Shown: positions 16,320 to 26,247, numbered from the stretch's first letter. The stretch: DNA of 64,000 nucleotides from Mucilaginibacter polytrichastri (GCF_001911425.1 NZ_MPPL01000001.1:4848282-4912281); one strand, 5' to 3'. Numbers and translations: made by a program. The notes: a model not told the origin generated them from the sequence alone.

Positions 16320-17168
16320 ATGAAAAACTTTCTACTTATTCTTATATTTTTAACCTGCGCTGTTGGCTCTGCATATAGCCAGGCCGACTACTTTTTACTA
16401 CCCGAAAACTTCTTCCCACAAAAGGGCGATAACCTTAACTTGCACCTGCTAAGTGGCAACAGCTTTAGCAAAGGGCAGGAACAGCAATACGATGCCAAAA
16501 CTATAACCAAAGCATTATTGCTGGATGGCGGCAAACCCGACGATCTTTCGGCGGCTTTTAAACAAGGCAACTTACCTGCATTAACAAGCAAATTATCTGG
16601 CACCGGCATGGCGCTTTTTGCAGTTGTAAACCAACAAACTGCCGATATAGACCGTAAACCCTTTATTAATTACCTTACTGATAATGGCCTCGATAAAACG
16701 GCAGAAGGCTTAAAGCAGTTTCAGCAAAGCTTTAAACAAAAAACCACCAATGTAATGAAATCGCTGGTGGCTATTGAAAAAAACAGCGGCGGCGTACAAG
16801 AGAAACCCCTGAAAGAAGATTTTGAACTTATTTTAAAGCAGAACCCTTACAAGGGCAATTACGGTGATGATATTACCGCGGTATTACTTTTTAAAGGCCA
16901 GCCCATTAAAGGCGAAAAGGTAACACTACTTATACGCAGCCCAAAGGGAACAGAATTTTCGCAGTTGCTGGCTACCGATGAAACCGGTGCCGTATTTTTA
17001 AAACTGAGCCGCGAAGGCACTTATATGCTACAATCCATCCACATAGAGCCGGCTAAAGACCAGACGCTCGATTTTGAGGCATGGCAAACCTCATTCACTT
17101 TTGCATTTAGCAGCACCAATACCATGCCTAATAGCTATAAAGAATTTGGTATGGGTAATTTGCACTAA
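16320..17168 (+). CDS. DUF4198-like secreted protein
   Basis: A 282-residue secreted protein. The start is set at ATG 16320, where a signal peptide begins (cut near SAYSQA); an earlier in-frame start adds seven polar residues. The fold suggested by DYFLLPENFFPQKGDNLNL and a late Ig-like part (about 175-265, GDDITAVLLFKGQPIKGEKV) matches DUF4198, which is related to NikM-type metal-uptake proteins. No transporter gene is adjacent, so a metal role is not supported here. It is convergent with the RibD-like gene and overlaps its end by 4 bp. Confidence 0.75.
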   Translation: MKNFLLILIFLTCAVGSAYSQADYFLLPENFFPQKGDNLNLHLLSGNSFSKGQEQQYDAKTITKALLLDGGKPDDLSAAFKQGNLPALTSKLSGTGMALFAVVNQQTADIDRKPFINYLTDNGLDKTAEGLKQFQQSFKQKTTNVMKSLVAIEKNSGGVQEKPLKEDFELILKQNPYKGNYGDDITAVLLFKGQPIKGEKVTLLIRSPKGTEFSQLLATDETGAVFLKLSREGTYMLQSIHIEPAKDQTLDFEAWQTSFTFAFSSTNTMPNSYKEFGMGNLH

Positions 17169-17722
17169 TACCCTGCACCGGGTACATTATTAAGATCAAA
17201 TTTGGGCAGCAGTTGGTATCTGAGCTGTATCAGCCCGCTAGCATAAGGTATTGTTTCAACCAGTTGCAGGCCGGTACGTTCTGTAATACCTTGAAACAAT
17301 GCTTTACCGCCACCCAATAATACCGGGTGAATGGAGAGTAAAAATTCATCGACCAGGTTGTTAGCCATAAAACTGCTCAGCAGGCTGGCACCGCCAAACA
17401 GCCAGATGCTGTCGCCTTCCTGGTTTTTAATAGCGTTTACATCGGCAACAAAGTTAGCTCCCGAAATAACCTCTACATTATCATGCACCACCTCGGCCAG
17501 GATATCAGAAAACACGTATATTTTTTTGGTGCTGAAGTGGCTGATCTCCCCAGTACTGTTCAGCAGTTCGTAACTTTTTCGGCCTACAAACAAAGTATCT
17601 ACACTATGAAAAAACTCTGTTAGTCCGTAATCCTGATCCATCAGGCACCAATCGTATTCGCCATTAGGGCCTTCAATAAAACCATCGAGGCTTACAGCCA
17701 GGTTTAAGATTACTTTACGCAT
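17165..17722 (-). CDS. Dihydrofolate reductase family protein (RibD C-terminal-like)
   Basis: A 185-residue protein with the RibD C-terminal/DHFR fold. The N-terminus VILNLAVSLDGFIEGPNGEYDW and the later LFGGASLLSSFMANNLVDEF block are typical. Such proteins use NADPH, but their substrates are mostly unknown. Its start overlaps the stop of the LutB-like gene by one base, so the two are translationally coupled; the functional link is unclear. Confidence 0.88.
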   Translation of the reverse strand: MRKVILNLAVSLDGFIEGPNGEYDWCLMDQDYGLTEFFHSVDTLFVGRKSYELLNSTGEISHFSTKKIYVFSDILAEVVHDNVEVISGANFVADVNAIKNQEGDSIWLFGGASLLSSFMANNLVDEFLLSIHPVLLGGGKALFQGITERTGLQLVETIPYASGLIQLRYQLLPKFDLNNVPGAGY

Positions 17723-19107
17723 TACAGGTTCTCCTTATGTCCTTTTTTCCAAAGGTCGGTAAAAGATTGTTCGGCTACTTTAGGTAGGTCGCGGTATTGA
17801 CCAAAGCTCTTTTTAAAGAAAGTTTTGAGGGCAAAGTTTTTGAAATTCCCTTTAAAAAAATCCATCCACTTACGGTTCAGCATCATTTTTGTAAATGCGG
17901 CCCAGCCCCATTGCTCCGGCTTGGTAAACAGCTGCTCTTTAACGGCATCACGGCGGTTAAGCAGCAGCATTTTGTGTATATCTATCTTAACAGGGCAAAC
18001 CTCGGTACAACGCCCGCAAAGGGTTGATGCATAGCTCAGGTGCTTAAAATCCTGCATACCCTGCTCGTGCGGGGTAATTACCGAGCCTATCGGCCCGCTG
18101 TAAGTAGTATTATAGCTATGGCCGCCTATATTTTTGTAAACCGGGCAGGCATTTAAACATGCACCACAACGGATGCAGTACAGCCCCTGCCGCTGCTCCT
18201 TTTGAGCCAGCAGATCGGTACGGCCATTGTCAAGCAATATTACATACATCTCATCCGGCCCGTCACTTTCGCCCGGTTGGCGGGGTCCGCTTAAAATGCT
18301 GTTGTACACGGTAAGATTTTGCCCTGTGCCGTGTGTAGCCAGCATGGGCCAGTATAAACCTAAATCGGTTAACGCCGGGATTATTTTCTCGATCCCAGCA
18401 ATGGCAATATGTATTTTGGGGAAGGTTGTGCTTAAACGCGCATTACCTTCATTCTCGCTTATGGCAATGCTACCCGTATCAGCAATTAAAAAGTTGGCCC
18501 CGGTAATGCCTACATCAGCCTGCACATATTTTTCCCTTAAAAGTTCGCGGGCTTTAAGGGTCAATTGCTCGGGCGTGGCATCTATTGGTGTGCCGAAACG
18601 CTGGTTAAACAGCTCTGCAATGTTCTCTTTAGAGAGATGCATGGCAGGCGTTACAATATGATAGGGTTTTTGGCCCAGCAGCTGTACAATGTATTCGCCC
18701 AGGTCTGTTTCTAAAGATTCGATGTGATGGCTTTCCAAAAACTCGTTCAGGTTAAGCTCTTCAGTGGTCATCGATTTGGACTTGACAACCGTTTTGGCAT
18801 TGGCACGTTGAATAATATTCAGAATCTCCCGATTAGCTTCTTCAGCATCATTAGCCCAGATCACCTTGCCGCCCCTGCGTTGAAAATTAGCTTCAAACTC
18901 TGGCAAAAACTTGTCGAGGTTTTCCATTACCCGCCACTTAATTACGTGCGATTTGCGTTTAGCATAATCGAGGTTAATCAGTTTAGCCAAACCTTTAGCC
19001 ACGGCCGCATCGTATTTACCAATATTGTAATTGATAATACGCCGGTGATCAAGGTCAAAGGCCTTATTCTCAGTAGCTGTCAGAAATTCTTCGGCAATGG
19101 TCGACAT
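17722..19107 (-). CDS. lutB: LutB/LldF-type iron-sulfur protein
   Basis: A 461-residue protein of the lactate-utilisation B family. An N-terminal LUD domain (about 60-290) is followed by two 4Fe-4S clusters, with Cys at 311, 314, 317 and 321, and at 364, 367 and 371. LutABC oxidises lactate in the cytoplasm. Here LutA and LutC are absent, so the protein works with partners elsewhere or has another role. It is upstream of and coupled to a RibD-like reductase. The length is normal. Confidence 0.88.
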   Translation of the reverse strand: MSTIAEEFLTATENKAFDLDHRRIINYNIGKYDAAVAKGLAKLINLDYAKRKSHVIKWRVMENLDKFLPEFEANFQRRGGKVIWANDAEEANREILNIIQRANAKTVVKSKSMTTEELNLNEFLESHHIESLETDLGEYIVQLLGQKPYHIVTPAMHLSKENIAELFNQRFGTPIDATPEQLTLKARELLREKYVQADVGITGANFLIADTGSIAISENEGNARLSTTFPKIHIAIAGIEKIIPALTDLGLYWPMLATHGTGQNLTVYNSILSGPRQPGESDGPDEMYVILLDNGRTDLLAQKEQRQGLYCIRCGACLNACPVYKNIGGHSYNTTYSGPIGSVITPHEQGMQDFKHLSYASTLCGRCTEVCPVKIDIHKMLLLNRRDAVKEQLFTKPEQWGWAAFTKMMLNRKWMDFFKGNFKNFALKTFFKKSFGQYRDLPKVAEQSFTDLWKKGHKENL

Positions 19108-19143
19108 ATCGGCTAAATTAAAATATTTGCAGCTAATAAAAGA

Positions 19144-19290
19144 AGTTTTAGTCCGAAAGACGGGAAGACAGAAAGTCGGTAAGACGCTTCAATAACTTCT
19201 CGTAAATAAAAAGTCCGTAAGCGAAAAAACTTTCCCACTTACGGACTTTTTATTTCTGTCTTACAGACTTTCGATCTTACGGACTTCTTA
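19144..19290. repeat. Long word-repeat inverted structure between the M28 and LutB genes
   Basis: The gap is filled by variants of a GTCCGTAAG/GTCCGAAAG word on one side and its complement on the other. The centre is a perfect 18-bp stem (19204-19221 with 19238-19255, loop 16 nt). Outer arms are imperfect and the right end includes the M28 stop codon. On the minus strand the central hairpin has a U-rich 3' side and could also terminate transcription. Confidence 0.8.
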
Positions 19291-20811
19291 CCTGCTCTCG
19301 GGCATATCGTTGGTTACATCAACTACAGGGCGTTTATCGCGGTTAGCTAAATCCCAACCTGTATAAAATACCAGTTGTGCGCGTTTAACCAGTAAAGGAA
19401 AATCAATTTTGCTCACTTCGTCGCCAGGTTTATGGTAGTCGGCATGGATACCATCAAAATAAAACACGATAGGTACGCCATAACGGGCAAAGTTATAATG
19501 GTCTGAACGGTAATAGATCTTTTCAGGATCTTTTGGGTCGTTATACTTATAGTCTATAGCCAGGTTAGTATAGGTGCTGTTAGCATTTTCGCTGATCTTG
19601 TGCAGCGTGGTGCTCAATTTATCAGAACCTATCAGGTAACAATAATCGGGGGTTTGCTCATGCGCAGGGTCGCGTCGGCCAATCATATCGATGTTTAGAT
19701 CTGTAATGGTATTAGCCAGTGGAAACACCGGATGGTCTGAATAATACTCAGAACCCAGCAGGCCTTTTTCTTCGCCCACGTTACCTAAAAACACAATGCT
19801 GCGGCGCGGGCCGTGGCCCTGTTTTTTGGCTTCGGTAAATGCACGTGCAATTTCCAATACACCTGTGGTACCAGAGCCGTCATCATCGGCACCGTTGTTA
19901 ATACGGTCTCCGGGGGTGCCTTCGGGCAACATACCAATATGGTCGTAATGGGCCGAGATCACCAGTACTTCGTTTTTCAGTTTAGGGTCAGATCCCGGCA
20001 GGTAACCTACTACATCCACCGCTTTGGCATCTTTGCCAATGTATTCGTAGTTAGCTATCACGGTAGCTTTAATAGCTTGTGCTTCCGGAGTTTCTTTTAA
20101 CTGGGCAAAAGTTTTACCACTGTTCTTAATCAATAAATCTGCAATAACGGCATTGATGGTAAACGATGGAATTTGTTGCAGCACCGTTTCTTTTTTGATT
20201 GACAAACGGGCCGAGCCATTACCCCCTCTTATACGAGCGGCTGTACCTGCTGCCAAAATAAGCAAAGGCTTTTTAGCCTGGATATCTTTCAAAGCCTTTA
20301 ACCGGCGATTGGTAGTTTCCTTAACCGACTCACCCGCAACAGGCTTATCCTCATTGATGAAAAGCACCACTTTGTTGGCAATGTTAATGGTGTTCAGATC
20401 GGCTTCGGTACCGTAACCTACAAATACAATTTCGCCGGTATTGATGTTGGCGCTGGCTGTAATGCCCGTAGCAGAATAATCTTTACCATAAACTAATTTT
20501 GAGCCATTGATCTCAAACTCATTTACTTTACTGGCTATTGATGAAAGCGGAATGTCTAGAAAATAAGAACCTTTTACCGGTGCCTGTAAGCCTAGCTTTT
20601 TAAACTCTCCAGCCAGGTAGTTAGCCGCCATATCCGCGCCACGAGTGCCGGTTTCGCGGCCTTCAAAAGCATCAGATGCTATAATGGTAAGGTGTTTGGT
20701 AGCATCTTCAACCGTAATGTAGCCAGCATATTTTACAGCGGCAGGATCTTTTTGTGCGTAAGTGCAGTTAGCAAAGGCTAAAGCAAGCGCACCCATTAAT
20801 ACTTTCTTCAT
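19288..20811 (-). CDS. M28 family zinc peptidase, secreted
   Basis: A 507-residue M28 aminopeptidase-like protein. Signal peptide of about 19 residues; a PA-like insert (about 140-240) lies before the catalytic domain. Zinc-site motifs are SAHYDHIGM, NGADDDGSGTTG and GEEKGLLGSEYY, with a later DHYNFARYGVP. It should cleave N-terminal residues from peptides in the periplasm. A second M28 enzyme is at 30135. It precedes rpiB's end by 30 bp on the same strand. Confidence 0.93.
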   Translation of the reverse strand: MKKVLMGALALAFANCTYAQKDPAAVKYAGYITVEDATKHLTIIASDAFEGRETGTRGADMAANYLAGEFKKLGLQAPVKGSYFLDIPLSSIASKVNEFEINGSKLVYGKDYSATGITASANINTGEIVFVGYGTEADLNTINIANKVVLFINEDKPVAGESVKETTNRRLKALKDIQAKKPLLILAAGTAARIRGGNGSARLSIKKETVLQQIPSFTINAVIADLLIKNSGKTFAQLKETPEAQAIKATVIANYEYIGKDAKAVDVVGYLPGSDPKLKNEVLVISAHYDHIGMLPEGTPGDRINNGADDDGSGTTGVLEIARAFTEAKKQGHGPRRSIVFLGNVGEEKGLLGSEYYSDHPVFPLANTITDLNIDMIGRRDPAHEQTPDYCYLIGSDKLSTTLHKISENANSTYTNLAIDYKYNDPKDPEKIYYRSDHYNFARYGVPIVFYFDGIHADYHKPGDEVSKIDFPLLVKRAQLVFYTGWDLANRDKRPVVDVTNDMPESR

Positions 20812-20841
20812 TATATTATTTAAATATTTGTAGGATAGGGA

Positions 20842-21276
20842 TTAGCAGGTCATTTTGTTGACCCTATCGGCGTGGCGGCCACCTTCAAAAGTTGTTTTCA
20901 AGAAGGTTTCAACAATTTGCTCCGCTTCCTCTATGGAAATAAAACGTGCCGGGATACATACAATGTTGGCATTGTTATGCTGGCGGGCCAGGCTGGCTAT
21001 TTCGGCAGTCCAGCATATAGCTGCACGGATGCCCTGATGTTTGTTAGCGGTTATGGCTACGCCGTTTGCGCTGCCGCAAACCAGTATTCCCAGATCAAAC
21101 TCGCCGCTTTCAATAGCGTTGGCAACGGGGTGTGCAAAATCCGGATAATCAACAGAAACGGCACTGTAAGTACCAAAATCTTTAAGCCCGGCTACTTTTA
21201 AAAAAGCAGCCAGGGCTTGTTTATATTCAAAACCGGCATGGTCTGAACCGATTGCGATTTTTAAATCAGTATTCAT
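20842..21276 (-). CDS. rpiB: Ribose 5-phosphate isomerase B
   Basis: A 144-residue RpiB that interconverts ribose 5-phosphate and ribulose 5-phosphate in the cytoplasm. Motifs: GSDHAGFEYK (residues 9-18), DYPDFAHPVA and the catalytic Cys in GILVCGSANGVAI. Its start overlaps the tatC stop by one base, so the two are co-translated. The length is normal. Confidence 0.96.
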   Translation of the reverse strand: MNTDLKIAIGSDHAGFEYKQALAAFLKVAGLKDFGTYSAVSVDYPDFAHPVANAIESGEFDLGILVCGSANGVAITANKHQGIRAAICWTAEIASLARQHNNANIVCIPARFISIEEAEQIVETFLKTTFEGGRHADRVNKMTC

Positions 21277-22139
21277 TATAAATCTAATTCTTGTGCTCTT
21301 TTTAGTTTCCTCTTTTCTACAACAGCAGCAACCAATATACCTACTTCGTATAATACAAACAGCGGGATACTTACCACAGTCATGGTCAACATATCTGGGG
21401 TTGGTGTTACTATCGCAGCAATAATTAAGATAATCACAATTGCGTATCTACGGGTAGAGCGCATAATCTTGGCGGTAAGGATACCCAGGTTAGCCAAAAT
21501 ATAAATGAGGATCGGCAATTCAAATACGGCACCTGTGGCTAACGTTAACGTTGCTACCGATGAGATATAAGAATCTATGGTAAATAAATTCTGTATGGTA
21601 TCACTAACGGTATAGCCAGATAAGAATTTAATAGACATTGGCGAGATTACGAAGTAACCGAACATTACACCTAATGCAAACAAAAAGGTTGCATAAAACA
21701 CAAAGCCGCTGGCGGCTTTACGTTCCTTTTCGTGCAGGGCTGGTTTTATAAAACGCCATAGCTCCCAAAGCAGGTAAGGGAAACCCAGGGTTACACCAAT
21801 TAATAAGGAGGAGTTAATTTGTAAGGTAAACTGACCAGCCATTTCGGTATTGATCAGCTTTACGTTGATCTTATCTACGCACATGCCGGGCCTGTTTAGC
21901 CAGGCGCCCAATTCGCACATCATGCGGTAGGTCCAAAAGGTGGGCTTGCTTGGCCCCATAATTACCCCATCAAAAATTTCATCGTAAAATGCAAATACGC
22001 CGATGGTTATAATAATGATAGCAAAAGCCGACCGTACCAGGTGCCAGCGCAGTTCTTCAATATGGTCAAAAAATGACATCTCGGCCTCCATCGATTTGCT
22101 TTTCTCTTTGATGGCCCTTACAATTCTGTTATCGCTCAT
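21276..22139 (-). CDS. tatC: Sec-independent translocase TatC
   Basis: A 287-residue six-helix membrane protein, the twin-arginine signal receptor of the Tat system. The N-terminal FFDHIEELRWHLVRS motif is diagnostic. Between helices 1 and 2 there is a longer loop (about 45-95) with two Cys. Twin-arginine-like substrates exist in the window (DUF1501 at 43435 and the protein at 44710). TatA is not in the window. It is followed directly by rpiB. Confidence 0.95.
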   Translation of the reverse strand: MSDNRIVRAIKEKSKSMEAEMSFFDHIEELRWHLVRSAFAIIIITIGVFAFYDEIFDGVIMGPSKPTFWTYRMMCELGAWLNRPGMCVDKINVKLINTEMAGQFTLQINSSLLIGVTLGFPYLLWELWRFIKPALHEKERKAASGFVFYATFLFALGVMFGYFVISPMSIKFLSGYTVSDTIQNLFTIDSYISSVATLTLATGAVFELPILIYILANLGILTAKIMRSTRRYAIVIILIIAAIVTPTPDMLTMTVVSIPLFVLYEVGILVAAVVEKRKLKRAQELDL

Positions 22140-22215
22140 TTGTTCAGAAACAAAAATACCATTCTATTTAAATTTAGAATGGTATTTGTAATATAAATCT
22201 ATATACGGAAAAAGG

Positions 22216-23556
22216 TTACTCAGCGTACTCAAATGTTTCCATAAATTTTGTGGTGAAATTACCCGCCCTAAAATTAGGGTCTTGCAGTAATTGCAGGTGA
22301 AAAGGTATGGTTGTTTTTACCCCTTCTATCACAAATTCGGAAAGTGCGCGTTCCATTGTATTTAATGCTTCTTCTCGGGTTTGTGCCACACATATCAGTT
22401 TGGCAATCATCGAATCATAATTCGGCGGGATTACGTAACCGGTGTAAACATGCGTATCAACCCTTACCCCGTGGCCACCCGGTGAGTGGAAATTGGTAAT
22501 TTTACCCGGTGAAGGGCGGAAATTATTGGCAGGATCTTCGGCATTAATACGGCACTCGATAGCGTGCATGGTTGGTTCGTAGTTTTTTCCCGAAATTGGA
22601 ATCCCTGCTGCAACCTTAATTTGTTCTTTAATCAGGTCGAAGTTGATCACCTCTTCGGTTACCGGGTGCTCTACCTGGATCCGGGTGTTCATTTCCATGA
22701 AGTAGAAGTTGCGGTGCTTATCCACCAAAAACTCTACTGTACCGGCACCTTCGTATTTTACAGCTTTAGCTCCTTTAACAGCAGCTTCACCCATTTTTTT
22801 ACGCAGCTTCTCGGTCATAAACGGCGAAGGAGCTTCCTCAACCAATTTCTGGTGGCGGCGCTGGATAGAGCAATCGCGCTCAGATAAATGGCAAACTTTA
22901 CCGTATTGATCGCCCACTACCTGTATTTCGATGTGGCGCGGATCTTCTACAAATTTCTCTAAGTATAAACCGTCGTTACCAAAGGCTGCGCCAGATTCGG
23001 CACGTGCAGAATCCCAGGCGGGTTCAAACTCCATATCATTCCAAACCACACGCATACCACGCCCACCACCACCGGCAGTAGCTTTTAATATAATAGGATA
23101 GCCTATTTTATTAGCAATGGTAATACCATCTTTAACGCTGGAAAGCAAGCCTTCTGAACCCGGGATAGTGGGTACACCAGCTTTCTTCATGGTTGCCTTG
23201 GCAGATGCCTTGTCGCCCATGGCGTTAATCTGATCTGCAGTTGCACCAATAAATTTAATACCGTACTCGGCACAAATGGCAGAAAACTTAGCATTCTCTG
23301 ACAAGAAACCGTAACCAGGGTGTATCGCATCGGCATTGGTTACCTCTGCGGCTGATATAATATTGGGGATATTTAAGTAAGAATCGCGGCTGGCCGGCGG
23401 GCCGATACATACGGCCTCATCTGCGAAACGCACATGGAGGCTATCACGGTCGGCGGTTGAATATACAGCTACGGTTTTGATGCCCATCTCCTTGCAGGTA
23501 CGTATAATACGCAGGGCAATTTCACCTCGGTTAGCTATTAATATTTTTTTAAACAT
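22216..23556 (-). CDS. accC: Acetyl-CoA carboxylase, biotin carboxylase subunit
   Basis: A 446-residue ATP-grasp enzyme that carboxylates biotin on AccB, the first step of fatty-acid synthesis. The start is ATG 23556 (MFKKILIANRGEIA), which is the family N-terminus. The glycine-rich ATP loop GGGGRGM is at about 164-170, and the EMNTRIQVEHPVTE segment carries active-site residues. It is the last gene of DUF177-rpmF-plsX-fabH-accB-accC, separated from accB by a 173-bp repeat-filled gap. Confidence 0.97.
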   Translation of the reverse strand: MFKKILIANRGEIALRIIRTCKEMGIKTVAVYSTADRDSLHVRFADEAVCIGPPASRDSYLNIPNIISAAEVTNADAIHPGYGFLSENAKFSAICAEYGIKFIGATADQINAMGDKASAKATMKKAGVPTIPGSEGLLSSVKDGITIANKIGYPIILKATAGGGGRGMRVVWNDMEFEPAWDSARAESGAAFGNDGLYLEKFVEDPRHIEIQVVGDQYGKVCHLSERDCSIQRRHQKLVEEAPSPFMTEKLRKKMGEAAVKGAKAVKYEGAGTVEFLVDKHRNFYFMEMNTRIQVEHPVTEEVINFDLIKEQIKVAAGIPISGKNYEPTMHAIECRINAEDPANNFRPSPGKITNFHSPGGHGVRVDTHVYTGYVIPPNYDSMIAKLICVAQTREEALNTMERALSEFVIEGVKTTIPFHLQLLQDPNFRAGNFTTKFMETFEYAE

Positions 23557-23729
23557 GTTGTTAATTTGTTGATTTGTCAATTAGCTAATTTGTCAATGAT
23601 GGCGATCAACAATTGGGCAAATTAATTAATTGATTGACAAATAAGTGTTTTTATTAATCTGTCAATTACTGACTATCTGTTTAACAAGGCTCATTAACAA
23701 ATTGTCAAATCACCTCATTAACAAATTAA
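23557..23729. repeat. Inverted word-repeat region inside the accB-accC operon
   Basis: Left words (TTAATTTGTTGATTTGTC, 23561-23578) face complementary words near the accB stop (ATTAACAAATTGTCAAATCA and ATTAACAAATTAATT). Arms are similar but contain small indels. The gap is unusually long for two genes that are normally nearly adjacent. Confidence 0.6.
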
Positions 23730-24203
23730 TTACATAGGTTCTACCAAATACAACGGCTGGTCGTATTCTACAGGCGAAGAGTTTTCTACCAGTACTTTTA
23801 CTATACGGCCCGAAACTTCAGATTCTATTTCGTTAAATAGTTTCATAGCTTCGATAATGCATAATACAGAACCGACTTTAATTTCGTCGCCTACGTTTAC
23901 TAACGATGGTTTTTCTGGTGTTGATGAGCGGTAAAAAGTACCGATCATTGGCGATTTGATAGTAATATATTTGGACACATCTGCAGCAGCAGGCGCTTCG
24001 GCCGGTGCGGTAGTATGCTCAACAACAGTGGCCACTGGGGCCGGCGCCGCTGCGGTTGGTAATGCAGGGATAGTAGCATTAACAAAGGTAGGGGCCTGTT
24101 GCGTTTTTATTGTGATCTTAAATTCTTCTTGCTCAATAGAGACTTCGCTTACGCCAGCTTTGGCAACAAAGCGAATCAAATCCTGAATTTGTTTAATATC
24201 CAT
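23730..24203 (-). CDS. accB: Acetyl-CoA carboxylase biotin carboxyl carrier protein
   Basis: A 157-residue biotin carrier. The biotinylated Lys is K121 in the EAMKL motif, and an Ala/Pro-rich linker (about 36-76) joins the short N-terminal helix to the biotinyl domain (77-157). It is carboxylated by AccC and feeds the carboxyltransferase. It is in the fatty-acid operon after fabH. Confidence 0.97.
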   Translation of the reverse strand: MDIKQIQDLIRFVAKAGVSEVSIEQEEFKITIKTQQAPTFVNATIPALPTAAAPAPVATVVEHTTAPAEAPAAADVSKYITIKSPMIGTFYRSSTPEKPSLVNVGDEIKVGSVLCIIEAMKLFNEIESEVSGRIVKVLVENSSPVEYDQPLYLVEPM

Positions 24204-24284
24204 GCTTAAGTAAAAAATTGATTTTGGATAAAAGATTAAATATCTAAGTTATAACAAATTAAACGAAAAAAAGTCGGGCTAAAA

Positions 24285-25274
24285 TTAATAAGCCCATTTG
24301 ATATACATAGAACCCCATGTAAACCCGCCGCCAAAGGCAGCTAAAACTAAATTATCGCCTTTTTTAAACTTGTTTTCCCATTCCCACAAACATAATGGTA
24401 TGGTACCGTTAGTGGTATTACCAAAACGTTCTATGTTAATTATTACCTTATCGGCACTAATGCCCATACGGTTTGCGGTAGCATCAATAATGCGTTTGTT
24501 AGCCTGGTGAGGCACCAGCCAGGCAATGTCATCAGCAACAAGGTTGTTGCGTTCCATAATTTCTGCAGCCACGTCAGACATGTTGGTTACAGCAAATTTA
24601 AATACTGTACGGCCTTCCTGGTAAGCATAGTGCTCATCAGCATCAACCGTAGCGTGGCTTGCAGGTTTTAATGACCCGCCGGCTTTCATGTTCAGAAAGT
24701 TGCGGCCCGAGCCTTCGCTCTTTAAAACAGAATCTTGTATACCCAAACCTTCTTCATTAGGCTCAAGCAGGGCGCAGCCACAGCCATCGCCAAAAATAAT
24801 ACAGGTTGCGCGGTCTTTATAGTTAACTATCGACGACATTTTGTCGCCGCCCACTACAAGTACCTTTTTGTACCTGCCGCTTTCAATAAATGAAGCGCCG
24901 GTTGCCAGGCCAAACAAAAAGCCAGAGCAAGCCGCATTTAAATCATACCCCCAGGCATTTGTAGCGCCTATTTTATCTGCTAAGATATTTGCCGTAGCCG
25001 GGAAAGGCATATCGGGTGTGGTGGTACAAAATATAATGAGTTCAATTTCTTCGGCGCGGATACCCCGTTTTTCGAGCAGGCCATTTACAGCCGGTACGGC
25101 AAGGTCAGAAGTTGCCAGGCCTTCGCCTTTTAAAATACGGCGTTCTTTGATACCTGTACGGCTGGTAATCCATTCGTCATTGGTATCAACCATTGCTTCC
25201 AGCTCCTGGTTAGTAAGTACGTATTCGGGTACATAACCATTTACAGCTGTAATAGCAGCGTATATTTTTTGCAT
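24285..25274 (-). CDS. fabH: Beta-ketoacyl-ACP synthase III
   Basis: A 329-residue thiolase-fold enzyme that condenses acyl-CoA with malonyl-ACP to start fatty-acid synthesis. The catalytic triad is visible: C116 in NAACSGFLFG, His in WLVPHQANKRII, and Asn in RFGNTTNGTIP. It follows plsX by 19 bp in the classical cluster. The length is normal. Confidence 0.96.
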   Translation of the reverse strand: MQKIYAAITAVNGYVPEYVLTNQELEAMVDTNDEWITSRTGIKERRILKGEGLATSDLAVPAVNGLLEKRGIRAEEIELIIFCTTTPDMPFPATANILADKIGATNAWGYDLNAACSGFLFGLATGASFIESGRYKKVLVVGGDKMSSIVNYKDRATCIIFGDGCGCALLEPNEEGLGIQDSVLKSEGSGRNFLNMKAGGSLKPASHATVDADEHYAYQEGRTVFKFAVTNMSDVAAEIMERNNLVADDIAWLVPHQANKRIIDATANRMGISADKVIINIERFGNTTNGTIPLCLWEWENKFKKGDNLVLAAFGGGFTWGSMYIKWAY

Positions 25275-25293
25275 TTTATATTAAAATATCTTG

Positions 25294-26232
25294 TTACTGG
25301 AAAGCTTGTCTTATTTTTTCAACCAAACCACTCTCCACCATATCTTTTGATAAAAGTACCATGTTTTTAATAGCCTTGGGGTTTGAGATACCGTGCCCAA
25401 CCACAACAGGGGCATTAACACCCAGTATTGGGCTGCCGCCATATTGCTCGTAGTTAAAGCGATCAAAAAACTCATCCCTTAAACCCTTTTTCATGGTAAT
25501 CACATAAAAGGATTCGGCCATTTTTAATATTACATTACCCGTAAAACCATCAGCAACAATTACATCTGCATTATCACCAAATAAATCACGGCCTTCTACA
25601 TTACCCACAAAATTAAACAGCTTACTTTCCTTCATTAAAGGATAGGTAGCCAGGGCAAGCATGTTGCCCTTCTCTTCTTCTTCGCCAATGTTAACAAGGG
25701 CAACGCGCGGAGATTTATATTTGTAAATAAGTTCTGCATAAATACTACCCAATACGCCAAATTGCACCAGTGTATCCGGCTTGCAATCGGCATTGGCGCC
25801 TACATCCAACAAAATACCCAAACCGCCTTTCAGTTTGGGTACAATGGATGCCATAGCAGGGCGAATAACGCCCGGAATACTTTTTACGCTGAATACAGAA
25901 CCCACAAGCATGGCGCCTGTGTTCCCGGCCGATGAAAATGCATCAATTTGCCCATCCTTAAGCATTTTAAAGCCTACGCTTATGCTCGAGTCTGGTTTTT
26001 GCACGATGGCTTTGGTTGGATGTTCGCCCATGCCTATCACTTCCGTGGTATGCACAAACTCAAATCTATCCGCATCGAAGCCATGCTCTTCCAGCAGCGC
26101 TAACGCTGTTGGCTTGTCACCAATAAGTACAATTTGATGGTCTGCTGATAATACTTTACAAGCTTCAATTGCCCCTAAAACGGTTGCTTTGGGAGCGTAA
26201 TCACCGCCCATAATATCCAAGCCAATCTTCAT
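25294..26232 (-). CDS. plsX: Phosphate acyltransferase PlsX
   Basis: A 312-residue enzyme that makes acyl-phosphate from acyl-ACP for phospholipid synthesis. The start (KIGLDIMGGDYAPKATVLGA) and the SAGNTGAML and VADGFTGNV motifs are diagnostic. It lies between rpmF and fabH in the usual order. Confidence 0.96.
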   Translation of the reverse strand: MKIGLDIMGGDYAPKATVLGAIEACKVLSADHQIVLIGDKPTALALLEEHGFDADRFEFVHTTEVIGMGEHPTKAIVQKPDSSISVGFKMLKDGQIDAFSSAGNTGAMLVGSVFSVKSIPGVIRPAMASIVPKLKGGLGILLDVGANADCKPDTLVQFGVLGSIYAELIYKYKSPRVALVNIGEEEEKGNMLALATYPLMKESKLFNFVGNVEGRDLFGDNADVIVADGFTGNVILKMAESFYVITMKKGLRDEFFDRFNYEQYGGSPILGVNAPVVVGHGISNPKAIKNMVLLSKDMVESGLVEKIRQAFQ

Positions 26233-26247
26233 TCCGGAAAATTAAAC

